Below, piece after piece: positions 44,160 to 54,760 of a DNA stretch of 64,000 nt. Under the pieces are notes generated by a model. The model searched no databases. It saw only the letters and a list, made by a program, of their open reading frames with translations, and was not told the DNA's origin. This DNA comes from Dugong dugon (taxonomy: Eukaryota; Chordata; Mammalia; Sirenia; Dugongidae). The stretch lies in the NCBI GenBank assembly GCA_030035585.1, contig CM057482.1:7861001-7925000 (forward strand), read 5' to 3'. Position 1 is the first letter of the stretch. Each line of letters starts with the position of its first letter. The translations under genes and the position numbers were made by a program.

Positions 44160-44505
44160 TTATCTTTGTTGTGAGCTGCCGTGCACTCAGCCCCTGACTC
44201 ATGGTGACCCCGTGTATAAAGGAACACCACTGCTTGGTCCTGCACCTTCACAGCTCAGACCATTGTGATCCAGAGGAGCATGCAGGGTTTTCATTGCCTG
44301 ATTTTTGGAAGTAGATCACCAGGCCCTTCTTCTGAGTTCATCTTAGTCTGAAAGCTCTGATGAAACCTGTTTAGCATCACAGCAACCCGCAAGCCTCCAC
44401 CGAGAGACAGTGGCGGCTGTGCAAGGGGTGCATTAACCAGGAATCAAAGCTGGGTCTCTGTCATGGAAGGCGAGAATTCTGCCACTGGGCCACTACAACC
44501 TCATG
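44160..44505 (-). mobile_element. tRNA-Gly-derived SINE with RTE-like tail, second copy
   Basis: Opposite orientation to 43056-43398. On the minus strand: tRNA-Gly-like head (cagtggcagaattctcgcc near 44480), B-box-like 'agctttgattcctgg', 'tctctcggtggaggcttgcgg', the shared 'gggcctggtgatctacttcc', and an RTE-like tail (gtgcaggaccaagcagtgg...tcaccatgagtcaggggctg...cacaac). It confirms that the element is a family rather than a chance tRNA pseudogene. Confidence 0.85.
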
Positions 44506-45045
44506 GTTTTATCTTAGCAGAAACCAGACAGAAGTGGCAGCAGCATCCCTGCGGCCTCCCTGAGTGGGTGCCGTCTGGCCTGCGTGTCAGTTCCCTTTGC
44601 AGACTTCAGCACTACACCTGCCGTCATAAGTCTTCGGGGATCTTCCTCTGCGTTGAAAACACTTTAGTTTCCCTTGGTGCCCAGGTTTCAAAGTCTGGAG
44701 TCATCCACGAACAAGGTTGGGCCAGATCACTGCCGCCAGCACCCTGCCCCCCACCGAACTAACAAAAGACTCTTATCTCCCATCCTAAAAAGAAAAAAAA
44801 AATCCCCACCACCTTCTAAATGGCCCAGCTTCCTGTTGGTCCTGGACTGCCGCCCTTCCTTCATCATCTCCACTGGGTTTCCCCCCCGGCAGCCAACATC
44901 CCTGCAACTGGATCCGCAGGGCCTGCGGGTTTTCCCCGGGGGAGTGCAGAGCATAAAGCGTGGGAGGAGACACAGCAGCAGACTCCGCAGGGCTCCCCGC
45001 AGGCTTCTGAGGGCCAGAGGCATTTACAAGGCTGGCCTGGGGCCT
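44506..45045. other. GC-rich spacer, no gene proven
   Basis: 44790-45030 is GC-rich with several CpGs. Overlapping frames of 131, 98 and 96 codons exist on both strands. Their composition (Arg/Pro/Gly-rich) follows the base content, and no domain is visible. Confidence 0.4.
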
Positions 45046-45047
45046 GT

Positions 45048-45150
45048 TGTTATCATTAGGTGTCGTTGAGTCCATCCCAAATCATAGCGACCCTATGTCT
45101 GACCAAATGAAACGCTGCCTGGTCCTGCACCATCCTGACAATCGTAGGCC
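45048..45150 (-). mobile_element. RTE (BovB-like) LINE, extreme 3' end
   Basis: About 100 bp: 'gttgttatcattaggtgtcgttgagtccatccc', 'catagcgaccctatg', 'gcctggtcctgcaccatcctgacaatcg'. Confidence 0.82.
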
Positions 45151-45237
45151 TGTGGTCTACTCTAAATAAACCCTTCAAACCTTGGATGGAGACCTGTGAG
45201 CCACACGTGCCCAACACTCCAGACTTTCACAGTCATT

Positions 45238-45340
45238 TTCATGTCTATACCTTTGTCATCCTCATAACAAAGATAAGGAAATCACAGCTCAGAGAATTTC
45301 ACTGACTTTCCCACTACCATCCAGCAGCCTCTGGAACCAG
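45238..45340 (-). mobile_element. MIR SINE fragment
   Basis: 'catcctcataacaaagataaggaaatcacagctcagagaatttcactgactttccc' follows the antisense MIR pattern. Confidence 0.65.
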
Positions 45341-45440
45341 ACCGAGACCTCTGACAAAATCCTGTGGGCCTGCCCCCGTGCCAGCCTCACGGGAAGGAGG
45401 GGTGACTTTGACAAGCCTCAGGGGACACATGAGTGAGCAT

Positions 45441-45498
45441 GCACGCACCCACAGGTACACACATACACACACTCACACACACACACACTCACACATAA
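45441..45498 (+). repeat. (AC)n microsatellite
   Basis: Interrupted (CA)n with cactcaca variants. Confidence 0.85.
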
Positions 45499-45509
45499 CT
45501 ATCATGGTG

Positions 45510-45686
45510 CCTGGGCCCTGGTGGCACAGCAGTTAAGAGCTTGGCTGCTAACCAAAAGGTCAGCAGTTCGAATCCGCCAGCTGCTCCTTGGAAACTCTTA
45601 TAGAGCAGCTCTACTCTGTCCTGCAGGGTCACTATGAGTTGGAATCGACTTGATGGCAATGAATTTGGGAATTTTTTTTTTTTTAA
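45510..45686 (+). mobile_element. AfroSINE, short form (first of three in a row)
   Basis: Head (gggccctggtggcacagcagttaagagc), B-box (cagttcgaatccgcc), body, RTE-like end (gagttggaatcgacttgatggcaatg), then a T-run. Confidence 0.92.
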
Positions 45687-45699
45687 CCCCACTTTAAAG

Positions 45700-45861
45700 G
45701 AACCCTGGTGGCGTAGTGGTTAAGAACTACGGCTGCTTACTAAAAATTTGGCAGTTCAAATCCACCAGCTGCTCCTTGGAAACCCTATGGGGCAGTTCTA
45801 CTCTGTCCTATAGAGTTGCTATGAGTTAGAATTGACTCAATGGCAACAGGTTTGGTTTTAG
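45700..45861 (+). mobile_element. AfroSINE, short form (second of three)
   Basis: Head (ggaaccctggtggcgtagtgg), body (ctccttggaaaccctatggggcag), tail (gagttagaattgactcaatgg). Confidence 0.92.
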
Positions 45862-46060
45862 TTCTTGGTGGCACAACGGTTAAACACTCAGCTGCTAACC
45901 AAAAGGTTGGCGGTTCAAACCCACTCAGCAGCTCCGAGGGAAAAAGGCCTGACTATCTGCTTCCATAAAAATTACAACCTAGGAAATACTACGGGGCAGC
46001 TCCTCACTATCACAGGAAGTCAGTATGAGTCAAAATTGACTCGATGGCACCTAACAACAA
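45862..46060 (+). mobile_element. AfroSINE, longer form (third of three)
   Basis: Head (cttggtggcacaacggttaaacac), a different body (ggcctgactatctgcttccataaaaattacaacc), and a full RTE-type end (gactcgatggcacctaacaacaa). The complete RTE end distinguishes it from its two neighbours, which end in tttgg. Confidence 0.9.
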
Positions 46061-47020
46061 TCTCACTTTAAGAAGCTCACATTGAATGAGGTAAAGTGCA
46101 GTGCCTGACACCAGATAATACCTCCCCCAGGAAGCAGACTGTCTTAAGATGGCATTGGCTGTTGTGAATGAACTTGAGAGCAGTTTCTCACCCAGAATGG
46201 TGGTTACTTGTTTACAAGACTGCTCCCCTCACCAGGCTGTGAGCTCCTCAGGAAGCTGGCTGTTCCTTACTCACCTCTGCATGGTTCTTAGCACACCCTT
46301 GCTCCCTAAAGCATGCTCTGTTTTGTTGTAATGAGTAATGAGTGAGAACCAGGAGGTCAGGTAACCTGCCACTTCAGCCCCCTTGTTCAGGATGCTCCTG
46401 GTGGTTAATATGCTCACAGCCCCTCAGGTCAGGCCCAGGAGGATGGGGGTGCCAGGGGCAGGTAAACACCGACACAGCAGGGTGCATCAGGGTCAGTCTC
46501 GGGGGCTAGAAGGCAAACTCAGAGGTGAAGCCAGTACTGAGACAGGTGGTTCAAGGAGACATCTTGGCGTGAGCAGGAAATGGCAGAGCTGATGGGTAGA
46601 GCCAAAAAGGCAGTGGTATTGCAGCACCTGGCCTGGAAAAGGAAGGCAGGACAGAGCCCCTCCAGCCTGGTGATGGCTCTGCCTGGTGCCTAACTGCACA
46701 TGACGCTAAGGCACTAAGGGGCACTAGGTGCTCTGCCCCTTCGGGCCCACAACTCTGAGGGCAGATGTGTATGTACGGTGACAACCACCAGGTGGGAGGA
46801 GATGCAGGGGCAGAACCCAAGGGCATGCAGCCCTTCAATCCCTTTAATACGCCCTTTGTATTGGGGCACATCCTGTCCCCTCATTGAAGGTGTGGCAGCC
46901 GCGGGTGAATGAGGAACAAAACAATTCATTTTAAAAATGAATCAATCGGCAGCAAAGTAGAACAGAAGTCAGTCCCATTCTAACAGATTGGAAGCACATC
47001 ACTTTTTCCTTGATTTCTAC
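46061..47020. other. No gene recognised
   Basis: About 960 bp. Frames of up to 106 codons at 46383-46871 overlap on both strands and have no motif. Confidence 0.4.
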
Positions 47021-47026
47021 ATGTGA

Positions 47027-47625
47027 TGGTTAAGGCTATGTGTCAACTTGGCTAGGCCATGATTCTCAGTGGTCTGGCAGATATCACGTAATTATCCTCC
47101 ATGATGTGATCTGAGGTGAGTTTCCTTGGGGGCGTGACCTGCCTCCAATAGATATGAATGTTCTGGCAAAGCTTGCTGTCTGTCCATCCTGCATTCACCT
47201 CGTCATCTGCTGACCCCTGGTTCTTGGAATATGAGCCAGCAGCCTGCTGCCTGACCTGCAGATTCTGGATTTGTCAGCCCCTGCAACCATGTGACTCAGA
47301 AGAAGCCTCCAACCAGACACTTTGGGACTTTCCAGCCTCCACAATTGCGTGAGTCATTTCCTTGAAATAAATTTCTATATATTATTTATATATATCTTTC
47401 ACTGGTTTTAGGGCCCTGTTGGCACAGTGGTTAAGAGCTTGGCTGCTGACCAAAAGGTCAGCAGTTCAAATCCATCAGCTGCTCCTTGGAAACCCTATGG
47501 GGCAATTCTACTGTGTCCTGTAGGGTCACTATGATTCAGAATTGACTTGATGGCAACAGATTTGGGTTTTTGGGTTTCACTGGTTTTGCGCCTCTACAGA
47601 ACCCAGCCTAAGACACTGTATAAAC
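47027..47625 (+). mobile_element. ERVL-type solo LTR fossil containing an AfroSINE
   Basis: 'gatggttaaggctatgtgtcaacttggctaggcc', 'tgacctgcctccaatagat', 'ccagcctccacaattgcgtgagtcatttccttgaaataaatttc' and a right end 'gcctctacagaacccagcctaagaca' form an LTR of ERVL type. An AfroSINE interrupts it near its end. No internal region; old. Confidence 0.7.
47397..47587 (+). mobile_element. AfroSINE with 13-bp target duplication
   Basis: Short-form AfroSINE (47410-47574) flanked by tttcactggtttt at 47397-47409 and 47575-47587, both exact. It lies inside the ERVL-type LTR. Confidence 0.92.
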
Positions 47626-48437
47626 AAATAAACAAAAACCTCTGCTAGTTGTGTGGATAGATGAGACTTCATGGAGACACTTGCAATAAGCCGCTCACAC
47701 AAAGGTCCTCAGACCCTGAGACCCAGCAGGGCACAGCATGCTAGAACTTCCCTCTGAGGTTCCATCCAGGGAGCAGGTGCAGTGTCCATCTGGCACAACT
47801 CCAGGCCAGTGTTGGCAATGGAGAAGAAATGAGGACACACACAGGAAACCGTGAGGGCATCATAAGCAGGCGTGGAACCCCAATACAAATGGGGACCCAA
47901 AGGGGGCAGGCAGAAGAGGTCTGTCCTGGACATCTGTGGCCCCCTGAAGAGGACAGGGTTCTGGGCGGTTTACTAGAGGTGTTGAAGAGCAAAACCCAGT
48001 GGTAACAACTGGGTATATGGGAGTGGGGAGGGCACCAGACTCAGGAAAGCAATGGAGGTCCATCACATCTCAGCAAAGACTCACTGCTGAGCCCAGGGCT
48101 GAATGAAGCTGGTTGAAAACCTGCCTCCACCTCGACTGGACCAGCAACTGGGGAAGGAGCGGGGGCAGGTGCTGTTGGTAGGAATCAAGTGACTTCCACT
48201 ATGGGAAGGAAAAGGAGAAGGAATTACAGGGGCTGGAACCCAAGCTGCACCTGGCACTATTGCAAGATCTTATAGTTACCATGAAGTAAAACTCATTTGT
48301 AAAATGAAATCAGTGCTGACTTACTTTTCTTCCCAGAGTTAAATTTCTTCCCAGGAGGCACACATGCTGTGGATATAGAATTTAGAGACACTGGGACAAT
48401 TGCCTCCCATAACCTCCTTCCCCAAGGTCACCAGGGA
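47626..48437. other. No gene recognised
   Basis: Frames of 68-83 codons on the minus strand (47709-48066) overlap one another and show no motif. Confidence 0.4.
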
Positions 48438-48622
48438 CGGGTTACCCTATACAAAAGGTACGCACTGGCTTAAATGTGTTTACTTACTAATCTGTAGTGC
48501 ACAATTTCACAGTCCATGTGAAATTGTGCACTACAGATTAGTAAGTAAACACAATTAAGCCTGTGCATATCTTGATCTTGCTTACTGTAAGCCTGTGAGT
48601 ACCTTGCTTACTGGTTAATCCC
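48438..48622. repeat. Large imperfect inverted repeat around a near-perfect palindrome
   Basis: The core is 48462-48511 against 48517-48566: 50-base arms with two mismatches, including 37 perfect pairs (48475-48511 with 48517-48553), around the 5-base loop gtcca. Further out, 48438-48472 pairs imperfectly with 48588-48622 (taagcc..tg.gtacctt blocks). On the right, a unit beginning taagcctgtg occurs twice in tandem (48556, 48588). It codes for nothing. It could be a foldback transposon, a hairpin non-coding RNA or an inverted duplication. Confidence 0.9.
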
Positions 48623-48799
48623 CCCCGAATGTCACCAAAGGGGAATGCAAGTATTGGTGACACCTTCCATTGCACCAGGAGAGATGATAGTCCAAACCCA
48701 ACTAGACCGAGAAGGGAGACCCAGGCATGTTGCTTCCATGACAGCGTGGGTACCGATGTATGGGCGAAAATGGACTTGCTTCCGACACCCTACGCAGCC

Positions 48800-48880
48800 A
48801 TTCCTCTCTGTAACACGTGGAGATGCCGTGAGTAGGAATCGACTTGAAGTCAACGGGCTTGGTTTTGGTTTACCAGACGT
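48800..48880 (+). mobile_element. AfroSINE/RTE-type tail fragment
   Basis: 'gatgccgtgagtaggaatcgacttgaagtcaacgggcttgg' is the SINE/RTE tail. The 170 bp before it do not match the AfroSINE body, so this may be another RTE-tailed SINE. Confidence 0.55.
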
Positions 48881-49004
48881 TAAAGCCCAGTTTAATCCTA
48901 ACTAGAGTTCTGCACCTGATTCGTGGACCAGGATGCTAACAATGGAATGAGTTTTGACTGAGGCTCTGAGACAATAGGTGCCCAGGCCTCTCTGTTTCCA
49001 AAGT

Positions 49005-49194
49005 GAAATACTAAACCATCTGTTGTAGGGTTTAAGAAAAGGGAAATACTAGACCGTCTATTGTAGGGTTTAAGAAAAGGGAAATACTAGACCATCTATT
49101 GTAGTGTTTAAGAAAAGGGAAATACTAGACCATTTATTGTAGGGTTTAAGAAAAGGGAAATACTAGACCATCTATTGTAGGGTTTAAGAAAAGG
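49005..49194 (+). repeat. Minisatellite, 38-bp unit x 5
   Basis: Units begin at 49005, 49043, 49081, 49119 and 49157, each starting gaaatacta and ending with ttaagaaaagg-type text. Units differ from one another at only a few positions. Confidence 0.95.
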
Positions 49195-50110
49195 TTCAGA
49201 GACAAAAGCATTTGGGATAGAAAAGATGTTTACTTGCAGAGGAGTTCAAAGGAGTCAGCCTTCAAAAAGACTGGCTGTCAAAAAAAAAAAAATTATGATA
49301 GACATTTAAAGGAAAAAAATCCCTTCAATATTACAGTAGCTCGTCATGGTAGGAAAACATAGAACTTTCTCACCTGATCATCATCTCCACAAAAATCATA
49401 ACATTTCATCAGATATCAGCATTTCAAAAATCAAGGATAAAGTTTTTGTTAAGGAGTCAGGTAAGAATCAAATGACCGAACCACCCCCACCTCACACATC
49501 CCACCTATCCCTCCACCTACCTCCCCCCCACCAACTCCCATGGGAAGGGAAAGGATTACAGAGGCTGGAAACCTAGCTTTAGTGGAGAAGCTCAAGGCGT
49601 CATTTACTTGGAGGACCAGAACCATACGTGATGAGCTTATTATTTTTGGTTTATCTCCAAGCAGGACCTGTTTGGGTTTTGTTTTTTTTTTTGTTTTTGT
49701 TTTTTCTTTCTCCTCCCTGGTTGTGAAACGTGAAGTACAGGTTGCTTACAATGGTGGCTGCGCCAAGTGTCAGCTTTGTTCCCAGAGGAGGTAGCTGAAA
49801 GCCTCTCACCACCCGCAAACATAAAAAGAGTTTAAGTTGGAGAGCCCCGGGGAACTTGGAAATTGGTGGGTCTCTTTAGTTACCTGCTAGTGTGCTGAGT
49901 CCCAGCCCCACCCCAAACAGGAGGGGGTATATGGGGGAGGGCGAGGGGTAAGGGGTGACTCAGAGGACTTCATAGGCAGGGGAGACAACTAAAGAGGAAG
50001 GGCTGGCGGAAGCAGCCTGGAGCAGCAGTGTGGGCTACGGCTGTTAGGGAGTAACCCCATTCCCTGAAGTGAAAGGATGCACTGGTATATGCAGAGGGCT
50101 GAGAGCCTGT
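49195..50110. other. No gene recognised
   Basis: Includes a C-rich stretch (49485-49535), T-rich runs near 49680-49705 and a purine-rich stretch near 49920-49990. No exon or repeat family named. Confidence 0.4.
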
Positions 50111-50113
50111 GAG

Positions 50114-50311
50114 GAGCCCTGGTGGTGCAGTGGTTAAGCACTAGTCTGCTAACTAAAAGGTCAGCGGTTCAAACCCACCAGCTGCTCCATGGGAGAAAGA
50201 TGTGGCAGTCTGCTTCTGTAAAGATTTACAGCCCTGGAAACACTATGGGGCAGTTCTACTCTGTCCTACAGGGTAGCTACGAGTCAGAATCGACTCGATG
50301 GCAGTGGGTTT
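50114..50311 (+). mobile_element. AfroSINE
   Basis: Well-preserved: head (gagccctggtggtgcagtggttaagcac), B-box (cggttcaaaccc), body (gagaaagatgtggcagtctgcttc), tail (gagtcagaatcgactcgatggcag). Confidence 0.94.
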
Positions 50312-52355
50312 GGAGGGCCAGTAGAGAGCTCGTCTGGTTCTGCCTGAGGCTGTGCCCCAGGGGCCCGCCTGGGAAGGCTGAGGGCACTGCCAGTAATCAA
50401 CTCAAAGGGTAGAAGGCCCTAGCAAAACTGCTCTGCTGGTGTCTGCATTTTTATCGGTTTGTTTTCAGAAAAAGTGGCCTATGTCCTAATATAATATAGA
50501 AAAAAATACACAATATTAGGATGCCTCAGACATTTGCAGAGATTAATTCTGTGGTCTAAAGGGGTTTTGGCAGACCGATGGCTGCAGTAGGGAAGCGATC
50601 TGAAGATACAAGTACAGCATTAAGGTCAAGTTCTAGGTCCAGGACGGAGGAGTTTGCATCAAGCCCTTCTCGGGCCCTCTAAACGGGTACCTACTAGATG
50701 CTGAATGGGAAAGTTAAGGCTAGGACTTCATGGTGCTGACTCCCAGGGAAGAGCATGGAAACAAGTTTCCATTAAATTAAGGAGAGACGTGGAGAAGATA
50801 AGAATTCCTGGGGCAAAGAGAAAGCTGCCAAATAATTGCTAAAAGGAGAACAAAGCTTTGCTGTTGGTGGAATTACCAGCTTTCCTAACTAGAATCTCAA
50901 AAGTCAATACTTGTTATAATTAAAGAAGATGCCTTACTTCTGAGGAGCAAGAAACATTCCATACACATTTTCCCCCTGAACCTTGCTCCCCTCCCCAACC
51001 TTGGTAATATATATTGAATCTATTTATTTAAAATAAAGAGCCAACAAAGACTTTTTTTCAAAGATGAAGAAATTTGAACATGTTTGTGGGATAAAGTGAA
51101 GAAGCCAGTGAAGAAAGCAAGTAAGAAAAATATGTCCATTAGGGACTATACCTATGAAGACAGTAACAACCTGGAAAAATGTAACATTGCACAAAGTGTA
51201 CGATTGTGACTTTGAAAAAGTAAGCAAATAGGTCAAGGTGGATGAGAATCTAACAAATTTTAACTGTTGTGGTAAGGAGGTAGAACTGGGGATGATGTCT
51301 ACTCTTGGTTTTTTCACTTTCTGAAACGTTGATATCGTCTTCAAATTAAATAATTCCAGTAAGTTATTCCTGACAAAATGGTACAGATACAGGCAAATTA
51401 TTTATCACTGGGGACCCTAAAACTTCTGATCCCATTTTTTAAGCTTTTCTGCTGAGCATCATTCCCACCATTGCCGTCTGAATTCTGAAAGTTTGCCCCA
51501 GGATTCCTGGTGGCCACAGAACTTTTATCAGATCTTCCCCTGATGTCACTGTGAAAAACTTTCTCATCGAGCCTAACGCAACTCTTCCAGAACTATTTTT
51601 ATTTTAGTTAGTCAGCCTCGCCTGTCACTCTCTTAAGCATTTTTACAATTTATGACGAAGCCTCTGAAACGTGTTTGTCCCCTATTCATCACAAACCCTC
51701 CCTTTGCAACAGGTCCATCCCATTATCAATGTTGCACAACTGTTTTGTCAGAATTCCCTGAAACATTTGTAGTTCAACTATCACATAAAGATACTGTTTA
51801 TAAATACTGAAAAGAGAGAGAACTGTAATAAGATATCAAGATAATTAGCCAATAAGTGAATACAACCATAGCACCAGAGATGTTGATTCTCTGGGCAAGC
51901 ATAAATACATAGCTGGTTAAGGAATGTGGTTCCAACTGCCCATTATCAAGACCAGGTGAGACTTTTTTCCATTAAAACACATGTCCACTAATATCCAGTC
52001 TTACATTAATATTTATTTTTAGTGTCAATAGTAAGTGGAAATGTAAATATCTTATCAGAAGACCGGGTTCTGCTGCCAGTCTATCAGTCATTTCATTGAT
52101 GCCTTTCTTTACCTTTTAAAACTGGGCCTCACAGGCCCCTGACATTATACGACCAAAAAGATAAAAACCAAACAACCTGTGAAAGAAATTTAGGCTATCG
52201 GTGTTTTTGTACATGATCCCAGTGCATAACAACCCCTCCAAACCCGCATCATTCTATAGCTAGGGAAATACCTGATCATCCCTCTTTTGCAAACAGTTGT
52301 TTTGGCCCTTGGGCTTCTTAAAAAATATCTGCAAGTTTGTTATTTCACCCAACTC
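50312..52355. other. No gene recognised
   Basis: About 2 kb of mostly AT-rich DNA without a repeat I can name. A 106-codon minus-strand frame (51024-51344) has no domain. Along with 35-37 kb this is the longest plain stretch. Confidence 0.4.
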
Positions 52356-52359
52356 TCAA

Positions 52360-52460
52360 AAGTACACTGAGAGCCTTATTAGAGTCCTACGTTACAGATA
52401 AGTAGACCAAGGCTCAGAGAGCTAAGTGGCTTTCCAGTAGAAGAGATCCAGGCTTCTCAA
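52360..52460 (-). mobile_element. MIR SINE fragment
   Basis: 'cctacgttacagataagtagaccaaggctcagagagctaagtggc' follows antisense MIR. Confidence 0.65.
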
Positions 52461-52502
52461 ATCCTGGTTAGGGTCTTCCCACATTACCATATTGAGCATA
52501 AC

Positions 52503-52668
52503 CAAAAAACCAAACTCATTGCCATCAAGTCGATTCTGACTCATAGTGACTCTATAGGACAGGGTAGAACTGCCCGATAGGGTTTCCAAGGAGCAGCTGG
52601 TGGATTTGAACTGCTGACCTTTTGGTTAGTAGGTAAGCTCTTAACCACTGCGCCACCAGGGCTCCATG
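52503..52668 (-). mobile_element. AfroSINE, short form
   Basis: Tail (caagtcgattctgactcatag), body (aactgcccgatagggtttccaagg), head (gtggcgcagtggttaagagc, minus strand). Possible target duplication ttgagcata/ttgggcata at 52492 and 52669. Confidence 0.92.
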
Positions 52669-54094
52669 TTGGGCATAGCTGGACACTATTACCTGTAACG
52701 ATACGGAGACTACGAACAGCAAAAGAATCTACGCAGGTACGAATCTGAACTATTTCTTCAGATTCTCCACTGGAACTATCTATATTCTCTTTCCACCTCC
52801 CAAGGACATAACTACTTCAGAAGTTAGGAACCACGATTCTCTCATAGCTACAGTGTCTCTCTGGACCTTGTTTCTTTGAATCGAGCCAACCCACCTGACC
52901 AGCTCCGTCCTTTCAGACAGACTCCCTACCCTGATTCTGGTCTGACTTTGGGCTCTCCCTAGGATCCACACCTGTTCCCTGATTCTTTCTGTCACCAGCA
53001 CTTGGGTGCCATCAGCGTCTCTCCTCCTTCTCCCCCTGCCCTGGAACTCCTGGCTGTGACCCCTCCAAGGCTTCAGACGGGAGGCCAGCACCAAGTCCTT
53101 TGGCCTTCCTGGACCCAAATGGAGAATCTCCACTCCTCTCGTATTATCTCTGAATCATGCCAAGCCATGGCCCAGACCTCCCTTGCAATGACAACTATGA
53201 GTACCCAAGAGGGAGACCTGGACCCTGTCCTAAGCCCTCAAACTGTTGGGATTCAGGAGTTCAGGTGGAGGGGCGTCCTCGAGCATGGGGTTTCTGGGAG
53301 AGAGGGGACATGGAGCATTTGGTGAGAAAACCCTAAAATAAAAGACACATGTGCCAGGTTTGTAAATGTAGGAGGCCTGAGAAGTGGGGCAGAGCCTGGA
53401 GACCAGCACGGCCTTGAGGTCCATCAGCACAATCCTAACCTCCATGGAATCCAAGCTCACGGGGGTCTGTGGCAGAGGAGCAAGAACATCCCAAAGTGTT
53501 CCTCATGGTCCCTGATGTGACCACAAGCCTCCATCCCCCAAATATGCCTCCTCGCCAGTGAAGCTTCATAGGGCCTGCTTCCAGCTCCATGATTACTGTC
53601 TTGTCATGTGTCACACCAAGAAAACAATTCCTTTTCGTGTAACGAACCACCTAGAAGTTGATTTTTCAATTGTCTTTGTTACTTGAGGGAACCAAGACCC
53701 ATCAATTCACAGTATACATCTATTGAGCAACAACAAAAAATGGAAAGAAGAATGCAATGCGGTCCCTGGCCTCCACAGCCTGGTTGGGCTGATAGGACAC
53801 AGAGGCGTATGAAAATTTATGCTGCAATTCAAGGCAGCAGACGCTGGGTATGGACTCTCTGACCCAGCCTGTTTCCTGGCCAAGCCTGCAGAACCTACAC
53901 CAGCAGAGCCCCCCTTGCTCCCAGTTCCCACACCCAATCTTGATCAGATGTGAAGAGATTAACCAGACCAGCCATACATCGTGGGGCTCAGCATCAGCCC
54001 TTCCTAGCAGCTAGTTTAACCCCAGATCTAGTAACTGGGCTCCTGCTGGTGTGTGCCAGTTGCCTTGTGGAGCACCTCAACGCTTGCTTAGGTC
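52669..54094. other. No gene recognised
   Basis: About 1.4 kb. Overlapping frames of 117 (minus) and 107 (plus) codons at 52780-53325 have no motif. No repeat named. Confidence 0.4.
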
Positions 54095-54760
54095 CTGTTG
54101 TGTTGCTGTTAAATGCCGTGAAGTTGGTTCCAACTTATAGTGACCCCACATACAACAGAATGAAACACTGCCCAGTCCTGCACATCCTCACAATCGTTGT
54201 TATGCTTGAGCCTATTGTTGCAGCCACTGTGTCAATCCATCTCATTGAAGGTCTTCCTCTTTTTCTCTGATCCTCTGCTTTACCAAGCATGATGGCCTTC
54301 TCTGGGGACTGGTCCCTCCTGATAACATGTCCAAAGTATGTGAAACAAGGAATCATCATCCTTGCTTTTAAGGAGCATTCGCTCCGTGCTTCTTCCACAA
54401 CAGATTTGTTTGTTCTTCTGGCAGTCCATGGTGCATTCAGTATTCTTTGCCAACACCATAATTTAAAGGTGTCAATTCTTCTTTGGTCTTCCTTATTCGT
54501 TGTCCAGCTTTCTCACGTATATGAGGCAATTGAAAATATCATAGCCTCAAAATGACATCTTTGCTTTTAAACACTTAAAAGAGGTCTTTTGCAGCAGATT
54601 TGCCCAGTGCAATGTGTTGTTTGGTTTCTTGACTGCTACTTCCATGGGTGTTGATTGTGGAGACAAGTAAAATGAAATCCTTGACAACTTCAAACTTTTC
54701 TCCATTTATCATGATGTTGCTTATTGGTCCAGTTGTGAGTGTTTTTGTTTTCTTTATTTC
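54095..54760 (-). mobile_element. RTE (BovB-like) LINE 3' end
   Basis: About 660 bp. On the minus strand it encodes EARSECSLKARMMIPCFTYFGHVIRRDQSPEKAIMLGK and RWIDTVAATIGSSITTIVRM, with the tail end at 54095. Upstream text includes 'ttgtcaaggatttcatttta' (minus). 5'-truncated and broken. Confidence 0.92.

Noticed and set aside
44674-45075. Overlapping 131-, 98- and 96-codon frames as a small gene
   Set aside because: They occur on both strands of a GC-rich block and lack any recognisable domain.
49005-49194. CRISPR-like array of regular repeats
   Set aside because: The units abut with no unique spacers, and the DNA is mammalian. It is a minisatellite.
52780-53325. Gene candidate from 117- and 107-codon frames
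   Set aside because: The frames overlap on opposite strands with no motif and no supporting context.
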